Shown here piece after piece: positions 1 to 8,601 of a stretch of 36,238 nucleotides of DNA. Made by a program: the position numbers and the translations under genes. Under the pieces are notes generated by a model. The model was not told where the DNA came from and searched no databases. It worked only from the letters and a program-made list of their open reading frames with translations. Source of the stretch: Pseudomonadota bacterium (GTDB lineage Bacteria; Desulfobacterota; Desulfobacteria; Desulfobacterales; Desulfobacteraceae). The stretch's first letter is position 1; each line of letters begins with the position of its first letter. Where the stretch lies: contig JAHJLN010000424.1 of the NCBI GenBank assembly GCA_018821715.1, forward strand, positions 1 to 36,238. Direction: 5' to 3'.

Positions 1-16
1 GCTCAAGTCAATCTAC

Positions 17-763
17 TCAGATAATGGCGGCCTGGTTTGTTTTTACCCAGCCGACCTTGCCTTTTGAAAACAATATTTTTAAATATCCGTCCCGCTGCGC
101 CTGAACACTTACCTTGGTGCCGGCATGAAGACTGAATAATTTTGTAGCCGTGTCTGTCACCCCTGATCGAACGGCGACTTCTTCTTTCACAATGATCGCA
201 TTCAGCCGGGAAGATCGTTTATAATAATTCACGCTTGTGATGGTAGTGACCAGAACAAACAGAGAGCACAAAAGGATGCCGATTCCTGAAAAAACCAATT
301 GTTTTTTTACCACTCTTATGGCTGCCCATGCAAAAAAAATAAAGGAACTAAAGATGGCCGTGATCTGAATTGTTTTTTCAGAAACCAGGTTTTCCCAGAA
401 AAAAAGGACATCCATGACAGTCATGGGGGCTTCTTTTTTATCCTTCACAAGGGTTGCGGCATACTCAAGGTTGAACTTGAGATCCGGATCATTGGGCGCT
501 AGAATTTTTGCTCTTTCGTACCATAAAACAGCCTGACCGATATCATTGGCTTTCAGATAAGCGTTTGCAATATTATAAAAAAGATAGGGATTTTTAATCG
601 GCTGTTTTGCAACGGCTTCAAACTCAGTGGCTGCTTCTTTGAAAAGACCGGCCTTATAGTTTTTAATTGCGTCAATGAATGTGGCTGTGGGATTGGCCAT
701 GACCTTTTGCGGGATAAAAGAAAATAGTCCCAGACAGATCACGGCAATGCATAACGCCTTCAT
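17..763 (-). CDS. batE: BatE-like TPR / SH3 membrane protein
   Basis: Last gene of the Bat (Bacteroides aerotolerance) operon. From the ATG at 763 the protein has a signal-like hydrophobic start (MKALCIAVICLGLF), TPR repeats covering roughly the next 100 residues (FLYNIANAYLKAN-type helices), two membrane segments in the middle and a C-terminal bacterial SH3-like domain ending GKVGWVKTNQAAII. This is the usual BatE layout. The reading frame stays open upstream to a TTG at 958, overlapping batD by 44 bp, but the extra 65 residues resemble the missing C-terminal tail of BatD, so I prefer the internal ATG, which follows a weak GACAGG. BatE is thought to act with BatA-D at the inner membrane; its biochemical role is not settled. 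Family call is firm; the start is uncertain. Confidence 0.8.
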   Translation of the reverse strand: MKALCIAVICLGLFSFIPQKVMANPTATFIDAIKNYKAGLFKEAATEFEAVAKQPIKNPYLFYNIANAYLKANDIGQAVLWYERAKILAPNDPDLKFNLEYAATLVKDKKEAPMTVMDVLFFWENLVSEKTIQITAIFSSFIFFAWAAIRVVKKQLVFSGIGILLCSLFVLVTTITSVNYYKRSSRLNAIIVKEEVAVRSGVTDTATKLFSLHAGTKVSVQAQRDGYLKILFSKGKVGWVKTNQAAII

Positions 764-948
764 TGCCTGTCGGATTTGAGACAAAAGCAATCCTGCCTTT
801 TTTTCATCAATTTTCTTTCCCCCAAACCGAACAGATTCTATGGTGTCCAGCAGATGAATAATTTGGTCTATTTGAGTCTTCTCCATATCGGCATCCGTTA
901 AAATCGTCCGGGCTTCATTTATGGTGACGGTTTCCCCCCTTTTTTTTT
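764..948 (-). other. Displaced BatD C-terminal tail in the batE frame
   Basis: This stretch lies between the A9-G6 tract and the probable batE start and is open in the batE frame. It encodes about 60 residues (ETVTINEARTILTDAD, then IIHLLDTIESVRFGG, then KAGLLLSQIRQ) that read like the helical tail following the last membrane helix in BatD proteins, and unlike any BatE N-terminus, which normally begins with its signal peptide. One base deleted in the tract joins it in frame to batD. No stop codon separates it from batE. Confidence 0.6.
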
Positions 949-2486
949 CCTTTGGCAAGGATAAACGCCACCAGCCCGGAATATAAGTGTCCTAAAAACC
1001 GATTATCCTCAGTATTCATTGCCCGGGCCTGTTTTAAATGATATTTTGCCTTTTCCTCCATTCTCTTTTCAATGGGCACATCTCTTTTGGCAACCAGGGT
1101 ATAAAATTTAACCCCTGAAAACAAAACAGCCGGAATCGACAATAACAGCATAAAAACAAAAGGATCTATCTGCCGGTAATCCTTTAAGGCCTCCAGCCCT
1201 TCTTTTATTTCCAGGATATCCTTGTTGATAAGGGCAACCTCTTCTTTTTTCACAGACTTGTCTTTTGTTCCGTTTGACGGTGTTACGGCAAGGTGAACCG
1301 CTTCAGACGGCGTAACTTCAAGCTGGATTTGATCTGTCAAAACCGTCTGATATGCCTTTTGATCCACGTCAAAATATGTCAGAGAAACAGGGTTGATCAC
1401 AAAATTTCCAGGGTTGACGGGAACAATGGCTTTCTTGAATATTTTAGACCCTTCATACCCGGTTTCCGTCAGCTGAACCGTTTCAACCGGGTTGTCATCA
1501 TAGACTTTAAAGGCTTGTTTATCCAGATCAATTTCAGGGAGACCTGCATCCATGATATTTCCTGCCCCGGATATATGAATGGTAAGCGTGGCTGATTCTC
1601 CCGCCTTAAGGCTTGTTTTGTCCACGTTTGCCTTGATATCAAAACGGCCGACAAGTCCTGAGAACTTCTCTTTACCCGAGTATGGGGGAACCTGTGCGAC
1701 ATCAATCTTGACCGGGTTTGAAGCCACCCGTACGGGTTTAAAACTATTGGATGAAAAAAACGAATCATTAAAAAATGAATCAAACCGGGGGTCCCGGTTT
1801 GATTTTACAACCACATTGGCGACCAGGACTGCAGGATCAATGGTAAAGGTTCCAGGGCTTTGAGGGATAATAATATAATTGACCTGGGTAACCTGGTAAA
1901 GGACTCCGTTAATGGTCTGTGTATAACTTTTTTCCTTTTCAAATGGTTTTGCTGAAAACCCTGTAAATACAGGCGGATTTTCAAATCCCAAACCGGATAA
2001 TCTTCTCGAAGTAAAAAATTTTAAGGAAAAAACCGTCTGCTGCCCGACAACAAGGGTTGATTGTGCTACATCGGCTTTGGCAAACAGGGCTTTAACGTCA
2101 TCCGGGGCCACCACCTGCTCCGAGACCTGGATGATAATCTCCCGGCTGGCAGCGGTCTGACCGTCCTTTGTGGCCGTTATGGCAGGAATCTTCAGTTCCC
2201 CTTTTTTTAGGGGAATCAGAACATATTGATAGGTTGTCTTATGTTCTGATTTACCATTAATATAATTATAAGCTGTAGCCGTCCCCCTTGAGATCACCTT
2301 GAAGTCCTTTATCATGGAAAGATCCAGATCTGCTTTGCCGCCGGTTACCTCTACTTGTAAAAAGACAGAGTCTTCCCTGGAAATACGGGTTTTGTCCACC
2401 TGGGCCGTGATATCGAAACACAAACCGATTGAAGGTATTGCCATAAGCAACACCACAGCCATGAAAAAAATTCTTTTTAGTTTCAT
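915..2486 (-). CDS. batD: BatD-like protein, C-terminus cut by a frameshift
   Basis: BatD family ('oxygen tolerance' protein) of the Bat operon. The product is exported: a signal peptide (MKLKRIFFMAVVLLMAIPSIG) is followed by several beta-sandwich domains, with FDITAQVDKTRISREDSVFLQV at the first, and one membrane helix near residue 460 (FVFMLLLSIPAVLFSG). I start it at the ATG at 2486, four bases after the upstream stop; a TTG at 2507 is in frame but has no Shine-Dalgarno sequence. The frame ends early, in KGKKKGGNRHHK, just after a run of nine A and six G. Removing one base there joins it to the frame of the next gene, which encodes a helical tail typical of BatD (VTINEARTILTDAD...). So this is either a frameshifted gene, a programmed or transcriptional slippage site, or a sequencing indel. 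Confidence 0.85.
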   Translation of the reverse strand: MKLKRIFFMAVVLLMAIPSIGLCFDITAQVDKTRISREDSVFLQVEVTGGKADLDLSMIKDFKVISRGTATAYNYINGKSEHKTTYQYVLIPLKKGELKIPAITATKDGQTAASREIIIQVSEQVVAPDDVKALFAKADVAQSTLVVGQQTVFSLKFFTSRRLSGLGFENPPVFTGFSAKPFEKEKSYTQTINGVLYQVTQVNYIIIPQSPGTFTIDPAVLVANVVVKSNRDPRFDSFFNDSFFSSNSFKPVRVASNPVKIDVAQVPPYSGKEKFSGLVGRFDIKANVDKTSLKAGESATLTIHISGAGNIMDAGLPEIDLDKQAFKVYDDNPVETVQLTETGYEGSKIFKKAIVPVNPGNFVINPVSLTYFDVDQKAYQTVLTDQIQLEVTPSEAVHLAVTPSNGTKDKSVKKEEVALINKDILEIKEGLEALKDYRQIDPFVFMLLLSIPAVLFSGVKFYTLVAKRDVPIEKRMEEKAKYHLKQARAMNTEDNRFLGHLYSGLVAFILAKGKKKGGNRHHK

Positions 2487-2490
2487 ATCC

Positions 2491-4326
2491 TTACCAGTCT
2501 TTTTCAATATATTGTTTCTGCAACACAGGCATCATTGCACGCCCCGGTTTATCTTCAAGCCGGTTTAGCATATTTTCCATATTCTTTCCAGCCTGGAGCG
2601 CCTGTTGATCTTCAGGGGGTGACGCGTCCTTCCCCTTGGCGGGTTGAGGCTCATCCTCACGGGGTTGAGGCGGGGTGTTTTCTTTTTGATCCGGTTGTTG
2701 ATTTTCCTTGGAGCCCGGCTGGCTCTGCTGCTGATTCGGGTCCTTTGCCTGATCTTTATCCTTTTGGGAATCTTTATTTTGATCTTTGTTGTCCTGATTT
2801 TGATCCGGGTTCCGACCGTCTTTTTTCTTCTGATCGTCTTTGTTTTGATCTTCTTTTTTTTCCTGATTGTCTTTATCGGATTTGGATTGCTGCTCTTTTT
2901 CCTGTTTTTTTTGTTTGACAAACTCCAGGTTTTCTTTGGCCTGTTTATCCTCTGGAAAAGCGGCCAATATATTTTCATATCCCTTGACAGCCTCATCCAG
3001 GTTTCCCATTCGATATTGGGTGTTGGCAAGATTATACCGGGCATCATGACGCAGCTTTGCATCAGTGGATTTGGCCGCCTCTGTAAAATTTTTTTGGGCC
3101 TGCTCATACTCTTTGTTCATATAGGCTGCAGCACCGATATCATAATAGATCTTTGCATTGTCCGGATTGGCAAGCTGGGCATCAATAAAATGCTTTTTGG
3201 CCTGTTCATATTGCCCGGCATCATAGGCCTGTATTCCCTGTTTGACACTGGAAGAAACCATTTTTGCCTGGACAGGATTATTCTGGGCGATAAAAAAACT
3301 GATACAAAAGGCAAAAACAAACACCACCAATCCATGTGATTTCTTTTTTGAAGACAGCACAAATTCTATCAGCAATAGTATAAGGCCGGGGAATAAAAAC
3401 CATTGATACCGGTTTTCCCAGACTTTTTTCTTCCCGGATGTCAGGGTCTTTGACTCCATGGTGCCACGGATCTTGTCTGTGTAAATCAGATCAAGGTCCA
3501 TATCCCCTGCCACAGACCTGACATAGGTTCCGCCGGTCAGGGCAGCCAGCTTTTCAAGGCCTTGTTCATCCACTTTTGACAGGATGATATTGCCGGATGC
3601 ATCTTTTTTAAATCCTCCGTTTTCATCGGGTATGGGGGCACCCTGAAGATCCCCCACCCCGATGGCAAAAATTTTAATGCCCTGTTTGGCCATTTCTTTA
3701 GCTGCTTCTTCCACGGTTCCCTGAGTGTTTTCTCCATCTGTAATAATAATGATGGCTTTCTGGGTATCCGTCTCTTTTTCAAACCCATTATAACTTGTCA
3801 TGATTGCCGCGTGAAGATTGGTCCCGCCCGTTGGCAGAAAGCCTGGATCAAGCACTTTTAGAAAAATATTAAAGGCTTCGTGGTCAAGGGTTAACGGGCA
3901 CTGGAGAATGGCATTTCCGGAAAAAGCCACCAGCCCTGCCCTGTCGGATTTCATCATCCGCATCAGATCAATGATTTCTCTTTTTGCCCGCTCGAGCCGA
4001 TTGGGCTTGATATCCTGGGCCAGCATACTTTTTGAGCAGTCAAGGGCAATCATGATGTCCACCCCTTTTTGGGTGGTTTTTTCCCACCTGTACCCCAGTT
4101 GCGGTCCTGCCAGCGCAACAATGGCAAACCCTGAAGCAAGTATGATCAGGCTTGTCTTTATCCACCGTCTTTTAGGATCAAATCCCGGAACAATCAAAGC
4201 AAGCATATCCGGCCCGGCAAATCTGTGAAGTATTTTTTTCCGTTTTCTAATGCCATACACCATGATACCGAAGATGGGGATCAATGCCCATAATAAATTC
4301 AATAAATAGGGAGCGGCAAATTTCAT
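2491..4326 (-). CDS. batB: BatB/BatC fusion: VWA domain plus TPR repeats
   Basis: A 611-residue membrane protein joining two Bat functions that are separate genes in Bacteroides. Two N-terminal membrane helices (about 5-27 and 57-75) precede a von Willebrand A domain with a MIDAS motif DCSKS at 96-100 and IIIITDGENTQG further on. A third and fourth membrane helix (about 315-350) lead to three TPR units (GIQAYDAGQYEQAKKHF, YYDIGAAAYMNKEYEQA, ARYNLANTQYRMGNLDEA). Then comes a highly charged K/Q/D/N tract of about 120 residues and the conserved BatC-like end MLNRLEDKPGRAMM...EKDW. The ATG is one base from the batA stop, so translation is probably coupled. Metal-ion adhesion and TPR domains suggest a scaffold for envelope proteins; function is inferred from family only. 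Confidence 0.9.
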   Translation of the reverse strand: MKFAAPYLLNLLWALIPIFGIMVYGIRKRKKILHRFAGPDMLALIVPGFDPKRRWIKTSLIILASGFAIVALAGPQLGYRWEKTTQKGVDIMIALDCSKSMLAQDIKPNRLERAKREIIDLMRMMKSDRAGLVAFSGNAILQCPLTLDHEAFNIFLKVLDPGFLPTGGTNLHAAIMTSYNGFEKETDTQKAIIIITDGENTQGTVEEAAKEMAKQGIKIFAIGVGDLQGAPIPDENGGFKKDASGNIILSKVDEQGLEKLAALTGGTYVRSVAGDMDLDLIYTDKIRGTMESKTLTSGKKKVWENRYQWFLFPGLILLLIEFVLSSKKKSHGLVVFVFAFCISFFIAQNNPVQAKMVSSSVKQGIQAYDAGQYEQAKKHFIDAQLANPDNAKIYYDIGAAAYMNKEYEQAQKNFTEAAKSTDAKLRHDARYNLANTQYRMGNLDEAVKGYENILAAFPEDKQAKENLEFVKQKKQEKEQQSKSDKDNQEKKEDQNKDDQKKKDGRNPDQNQDNKDQNKDSQKDKDQAKDPNQQQSQPGSKENQQPDQKENTPPQPREDEPQPAKGKDASPPEDQQALQAGKNMENMLNRLEDKPGRAMMPVLQKQYIEKDW

Positions 4327-4327
4327 C

Positions 4328-5323
4328 TCAGGGTATCCTTAAAAATCTTGTATTGCTCAACAGTATATACAGGACAAAAAAAATCAACCCCATGATGAGC
4401 AACCCGGGATACAATTCCTTGTACTCCACCCATTTTTCAACGTCCACCTTTGTTTTTTCAAGGCTATTGATCATCTCATAAATCTGTTCTAAAGACGCTA
4501 TGTCCCCTGCTTGAAAAAAGCTGCCCGATGTCTGATCGGCAATTTTTTTCAATGCGTCCAGATCCACATCCACTTTCTGGTACACATACCGTTTGCCAAA
4601 AAGGCCGTCCACAAGGAACGGGGCCTCTCCTTTTGTGCCCACCCCGATGGTATAAATTTTCACCTTTCTTTTAGCGGCAATCTTTACTGCATCCTGCCAG
4701 GCCAGTTCGCCTGAATTGCTCTTTCCGTCGGTCAAAAGAATAATAATATTGGATTTGCTTTGAATATCTTCAAGCCGTTTTAATGAAATACCGATGGCAT
4801 CGCCAATGGCTGTTCTGGGTCCTGCCGCCCCGATTTCCAACCGGTCCAGGATAAAGGCAATGGTATTATAATCTCGGGTCAACGGCAACTGGGTAAAGGC
4901 ATTTGATCCAAAGACCACCATGCCGATACGGTCTCCTTCCCGTTTCATGATGAATTGTCTCACTACATGCTTGACTGCTTCAAGGCGGGTTACAATCTTA
5001 TCGTCCTTTTTAAAATCAAGGGCTCTCATGGATTCGGAAAGATCCAGTGCCAGAATAATATTGACCCCTTCGGTGGTGACATTCATTTTCTTATCCCCCC
5101 ACTGGGGCCTTGCAAGGGCAAGGATGAGCAGAACAAGGGCGATTATTTTTAAACCTGGGATAAATTTTGAGAGCCTTACCATAAAAGATAACGAAAGCGA
5201 TTCAACCCCGTTTAACGAGGATACCTTGATATGGCCGAAGCTTTTCTTTTTAAACTTTAAAAAAAGGATAAGAACAACCACCATAATGAGCAATAAAAAA
5301 AGGGGGGATGCAAACCTGAACAT
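4328..5323 (-). CDS. batA: BatA-like VWA-domain membrane protein
   Basis: 331 residues. Two N-terminal membrane helices (about 6-23 and 56-72, followed by ARPQWGDKK) anchor a von Willebrand A domain with the MIDAS sequence DLSES at 94-98, a Thr-containing loop FTQLPLTRDY, and ILLTDGKSNSG. One C-terminal membrane helix (LLIMGLIFFVLYILL) ends it. This is the classic BatA architecture: a large periplasmic VWA domain held between membrane segments. The ATG overlaps the preceding stop by one base (TAATG), showing tight coupling with the DUF4381-like gene. The name is a family assignment; no substrate is known for BatA. Confidence 0.9.
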   Translation of the reverse strand: MFRFASPLFLLLIMVVVLILFLKFKKKSFGHIKVSSLNGVESLSLSFMVRLSKFIPGLKIIALVLLILALARPQWGDKKMNVTTEGVNIILALDLSESMRALDFKKDDKIVTRLEAVKHVVRQFIMKREGDRIGMVVFGSNAFTQLPLTRDYNTIAFILDRLEIGAAGPRTAIGDAIGISLKRLEDIQSKSNIIILLTDGKSNSGELAWQDAVKIAAKRKVKIYTIGVGTKGEAPFLVDGLFGKRYVYQKVDVDLDALKKIADQTSGSFFQAGDIASLEQIYEMINSLEKTKVDVEKWVEYKELYPGLLIMGLIFFVLYILLSNTRFLRIP

Positions 5324-5859
5324 TATTGCTCTTCCTCATTTTTTTTACTGGTCTGATTTTTTTCTATCTGATGGATTAGTTCCCGGATAAATAAAAGATC
5401 TGCTTTTACCCCGTCTTTTTCAGGGGAAGTCCCGGCATATTTAAATGGATCAGACCGGTTGAGGAACAGTGAAATATCTGTTTTTACAGTTTTAACAAGA
5501 TCCAGCCGGTTCATATGTTTGATAAATTCCTGGGAGGTCATCTCAATGGCATTGATGCCAAATGAGCGGCCGATATATTTTCTTAAGACCGCTGTCAGAT
5601 CAAAATAAAAAAGTCTTGGCACTAAAAGTTCTCTTTGGGAGAGAAGATCAAGTTCCTTTAAGGCTGCCGCATAGGGTGCCAGGGGTTGGGGAAGATGTTT
5701 AAGATCTTGGGGTTGTTTTCTTTTTTTCAACCATTTTTTTACCAGAAAAAACAAAAGGACTAAAACAAGGATTCCCCCCAACACCATAAAGATAATTTTA
5801 AGAATCATTGGATCAAAACCAACCGGAACCGGAGGTCTTATGTCATGGATATCCTGCAT
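5323..5859 (-). CDS. DUF4381-like single-pass membrane protein of the Bat operon
   Basis: 178 residues. The N-terminus contains DIHDIRPPVPVGFDP, the proline-rich lead-in typical of DUF4381 proteins, then one membrane helix (about 18-42) ending in a KKWLKKRKQ stop-transfer stretch. The rest is a helical cytoplasmic domain with LFYFDLTAVLRKYIGRSFGINAIEMTSQEF, the best-conserved part of this family. It sits between the DUF58 gene and batA with no spacing on either side (its ATG follows the DUF58 stop directly), the position where such genes occur in other moxR-DUF58-bat operons. No activity is known. Confidence 0.8.
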   Translation of the reverse strand: MQDIHDIRPPVPVGFDPMILKIIFMVLGGILVLVLLFFLVKKWLKKRKQPQDLKHLPQPLAPYAAALKELDLLSQRELLVPRLFYFDLTAVLRKYIGRSFGINAIEMTSQEFIKHMNRLDLVKTVKTDISLFLNRSDPFKYAGTSPEKDGVKADLLFIRELIHQIEKNQTSKKNEEEQ

Positions 5860-6738
5860 TTATCTCAATCGCCTTTCCCTGAATCTAAAGTATTTTGACA
5901 AGGTGTCGGATACGGATGCGCTGGTTTCAAGTTCAATCACATCACTTTTGGCCTTGGAAAAAATACCCAGGGTTTTTTTGTAACCTGCCGCCTTTACTGC
6001 TGTGAATTCTTTGCGGATTTTTTTATTGAATCCATCAAAAACCAGCTGGGTTTCGGTTTCAAAATCAGACAAAGTGATAATGCCGTTAAAAGGAAGTTCA
6101 AATGCGCCTTTATCATAAATCATCACCCCGATGATCTCATGGCGTTGTCGAATCGTTCTCAGACTTTTCAGATACCCGTCATCTAAAAAGTCGGACAGAA
6201 CAAAGACAAAAGATCTTTTCTTGGATATTTTTGCCAGATAATCCAATGCTTGAGATATATTGGTGCCGTTCCCCTGAGGCGAAAAGGTGAATATCTCCTT
6301 GATCACCCGCCAGATATGACTGGACCCTTTTTTGGGCGGTATATATTTTTCAACGCGGTCTGTAAAAAAAATCACCCCTACTTTATCATTGTTTTTAATG
6401 GCGTTGAACGCAAGAACCGATGCCACTTCGGCAGCTCTTTCAAGTTTTGGTCCTGAAAATGTTCCGAATTTCAAGGACGAACTCATGTCGATCAGCAGCA
6501 TGACAATGCTCTCGCGCTCTTCCTTGTACAGCTTGACAAAGGGCCTGGCAAACCTTGCAGAAACTTTCCAGTCAATGGTTTTGACATCATCGCCAGGGCA
6601 ATATTCCCTGACTTCTTCAAACTCAATACCCGAACCCCTGAAAACGGATTTATACTGTCCTGCCATGATACTGTTTACCGTTCGGCTGGATTTAATGTGA
6701 ATCCGTTTTATCTTTTTTATTATATGTGCCGGAATCAT
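5860..6738 (-). CDS. DUF58 protein (MoxR-associated, VWA-like fold)
   Basis: 292 residues. It carries the DUF58 signature near residues 30-70: FRGSGIEFEEVREYCPGDD, then IDWKVSARFARPFVK. A VWA-like strand with DMSSS follows (LLIDMSSSLKFG, a MIDAS-type DxSxS), and later FVFVLSDFLDDG. No membrane segment is visible. DUF58 proteins are almost always encoded beside a MoxR ATPase and Bat VWA proteins, as here: moxR ends 15 bases upstream. MoxR is thought to act as a chaperone-like ATPase on the VWA partners; a direct role in this organism is inferred. Confidence 0.9.
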   Translation of the reverse strand: MIPAHIIKKIKRIHIKSSRTVNSIMAGQYKSVFRGSGIEFEEVREYCPGDDVKTIDWKVSARFARPFVKLYKEERESIVMLLIDMSSSLKFGTFSGPKLERAAEVASVLAFNAIKNNDKVGVIFFTDRVEKYIPPKKGSSHIWRVIKEIFTFSPQGNGTNISQALDYLAKISKKRSFVFVLSDFLDDGYLKSLRTIRQRHEIIGVMIYDKGAFELPFNGIITLSDFETETQLVFDGFNKKIRKEFTAVKAAGYKKTLGIFSKAKSDVIELETSASVSDTLSKYFRFRERRLR

Positions 6739-6753
6739 CTGATATGGTTTCCC

Positions 6754-7728
6754 TTATGGCACCTCGACGGAATCAAAAATATTTTGAATAATGGTGTCAC
6801 AGGAAATATCTTCAGCTTCAGCCTCAAAGCTTAAGATAATTCTGTGGCGCAGCACATCCGGTCCCACAAGTTTGATATCCTGGGGTGTGACATAGGCTCT
6901 GCCCGATAAAAATGCATTCACCCTGGCTGCTTTTGCAAGGAAGATACTGGCCCTGGGCGATGCACCAAACTCGATATATTCAGCCATATCCATCCCGTAT
7001 TTCTCCGGCTGCCGCGTACTGAAAATAAGGTCAACAATATACTCTTTAAGTTTTTCATCCACATAGATCTGATCCATTAATTCGCCCATGACGGCAAGCT
7101 GGTCACAACTGATGACAGGATTGATAATCTCAGGCTTTTGAAAACTGTTTTTTTTAAGAATTTCAAGTTCCTGGGTTTTGTCAGGGTAATCAATGCACAC
7201 CTTGAGCATGAACCGGTCCACCTGTGCTTCGGGCAAAGGATAGGTCCCCTCCTGCTCAATGGGATTCTGGGTGGCAAGAACCAGAAATGGAGACGGCAAT
7301 AAATAGGTCTGGTCTCCAATGGTCACCTGCTTTTCCTCCATGGCTTCCAAAAGGGCGGACTGCACTTTTGAAGGGGCTCTGTTGATCTCATCCGCCAGGA
7401 TAATATTGTTAAACAGCGGCCCTTTTCTTGTGATAAAATCAGCTGTTTTGGGGCGATAAATCTCCGTACCGGTCAAATCTGCCGGAAGCAGATCCGGTGT
7501 AAACTGAATTCGCTTGAACTGTGCCTGTACCGCAGATGCAAGGGCCTTTACCGCCCGGGTTTTCGCAAGCCCCGGCACTCCTTCGATAAGGATGTGCCCA
7601 CCGGTTAAAAGTCCTGTCAAAAGGCTGTCCACCAGTTTATCCTGACCGACCAGTTCCTTTGAGATTTCCTTTCGGATACTTGCGATAAGAAGATGACTTT
7701 CCTCAATTGCTTCTTTGATCTGTTCCAT
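6754..7728 (-). CDS. moxR: MoxR-family AAA+ ATPase
   Basis: 324 residues, a full-length MoxR (AAA_3) ATPase. Walker A is GVPGLAKT at 50-57, Walker B is LADEINRAP around 111-119, followed by [13 protein letters not shown] and the sensor segment [21 protein letters not shown] with the arginine-finger region QVDRFMLKV. The C-terminal lid contains [19 protein letters not shown], diagnostic for the family. First gene of the operon, with a strong Shine-Dalgarno sequence (TTAGGAATT before ATG) and a good promoter about 85 bases upstream. Expected to remodel or load the VWA proteins encoded downstream. Confidence 0.95.
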   Translation of the reverse strand: MEQIKEAIEESHLLIASIRKEISKELVGQDKLVDSLLTGLLTGGHILIEGVPGLAKTRAVKALASAVQAQFKRIQFTPDLLPADLTGTEIYRPKTADFITRKGPLFNNIILADEINRAPSKVQSALLEAMEEKQVTIGDQTYLLPSPFLVLATQNPIEQEGTYPLPEAQVDRFMLKVCIDYPDKTQELEILKKNSFQKPEIINPVISCDQLAVMGELMDQIYVDEKLKEYIVDLIFSTRQPEKYGMDMAEYIEFGASPRASIFLAKAARVNAFLSGRAYVTPQDIKLVGPDVLRHRIILSFEAEAEDISCDTIIQNIFDSVEVP

Positions 7729-7808
7729 AATTCCTAATGTCCCATACCATTAAATTTGCACAAAATTGATCCTGCAAAAAACTGTTTTCCAATCCATGAA
7801 GTTTAACT

Positions 7809-7836
7809 AATATAGTATTGGTATTTAAAGTGTCAA
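7809..7836 (-). promoter_or_regulatory. Sigma70-type promoter of the moxR-bat operon
   Basis: On the minus strand TTGACA (7831-7836) is followed by a 16-base spacer and TATATT (7809-7814). This is a near-consensus vegetative promoter placed 80 bases before the moxR start, with no competing candidate in the same gap. Confidence 0.7.
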
Positions 7837-7842
7837 GAAATG

Positions 7843-7880
7843 AAACAAGCAGGGAATAAGCCTTTGTTCCCTACTTGTTT
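7843..7880 (-). terminator. Hairpin terminator overlapping the tetR stop codon
   Basis: Arms at 7843-7856 and 7867-7880 form a 14-base stem with one mismatch that becomes a G-U pair in the minus-strand transcript; the loop is 10 bases. The stem includes the tetR stop codon and ends in TGCTTGTTT, a short U-containing tail. It would insulate the moxR promoter from tetR readthrough. Confidence 0.55.
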
Positions 7881-8488
7881 ATCAGCTGATCCGCATAAAG
7901 AGAGGAAGTGACTTTGACCACCTTTGCAATGTGATCTTTAATGGCTGTTTTATTTTTTAACGGATAATTTCGAAATGTCATTAAAATTCCGGCAAGGGAT
8001 GCAATAAAAGACAGGGAATACAATCTTGCATTCTCATTTTTTACGCCATGCCTTACCAGAAGCTGTTCAAAAAGATCAAAAAAGATCCTTGTGACTGAAT
8101 CAAACTTGCCCATAACAAGATTAGCCAGATTATCCTTGAGCATCAGGTAGGTCATCATCTGAAAGGTTGATTCATTTTCAATGAGGTGATCCACAAATTT
8201 TATGGCAAATTCTTCAATGCTGGCAGGTTTATCCTTGAGCACCATGGCTTTAAACTCTTTGCTGGCAGAAGAGATATCCTGGATAAACGCCTCATGGAAC
8301 AATTCTTCCTGGCTCGGAAAATACCGGTAGATGGTTGCAGGAGAAATACCTGCTTCCTCGGCCACTTCCCGCATGCCCACTTCATAAAACGGTTTTTTCG
8401 CAAAAAGCGCTAAAGCCGAATCTATAACAATTTGTTTTCTAGCTTGTTTTTCCTTTTCTTTTAGCTCTGCAAATCTGGATTCCACCAC
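7871..8488 (-). CDS. TetR/AcrR-family transcriptional regulator
   Basis: 205 residues. The N-terminal helix-turn-helix reads VGMREVAEEAGISPATIYRYFPSQEELFHEAF (about residues 36-67), the standard TetR DNA-binding domain, with an all-helical ligand domain behind it. Start is GTG at 8488, preceded by AAGGGG with good spacing. A perfect 11-base inverted repeat flanks the likely promoter (arms 8500-8510 and 8579-8589), consistent with autoregulation. Neighbours are a chemoreceptor upstream and the Bat operon downstream, neither of which points to a ligand. The target genes cannot be told from the sequence. Confidence 0.9.
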   Translation of the reverse strand: MVESRFAELKEKEKQARKQIVIDSALALFAKKPFYEVGMREVAEEAGISPATIYRYFPSQEELFHEAFIQDISSASKEFKAMVLKDKPASIEEFAIKFVDHLIENESTFQMMTYLMLKDNLANLVMGKFDSVTRIFFDLFEQLLVRHGVKNENARLYSLSFIASLAGILMTFRNYPLKNKTAIKDHIAKVVKVTSSLYADQLINK

Positions 8489-8499
8489 TGAATTACCCC

Positions 8500-8589
8500 T
8501 TCTTGTGCATATTATAGATTCAATAACCTATTTTCCATATCATTTGTTTTTCCTCATGACAAGGCAAAAGATATTTCTATGCACAAGAA
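8500..8589. promoter_or_regulatory. Candidate TetR operator: 11-bp inverted repeat around a -10 box
   Basis: TTCTTGTGCAT (8500-8510) and its exact complement ATGCACAAGAA (8579-8589) are 68 bases apart. On the minus strand a TATAAT (8511-8516) abuts the inner end of the tetR-proximal arm, so that arm would cover the transcription start. No convincing -35 was found. Binding by the TetR protein is inferred. Confidence 0.4.
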
Positions 8590-8601
8590 CGCAAAACAGG
8601 A

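Noticed and set aside
2644-3339. Long plus-strand ORF rich in Leu, Ile and Phe opposite the BatB/C gene
   Set aside because: It is the mirror of the repetitive Lys/Asp/Gln tract and TPR region on the minus strand; it has no family motif and no start signal. The real gene's motifs are unambiguous.
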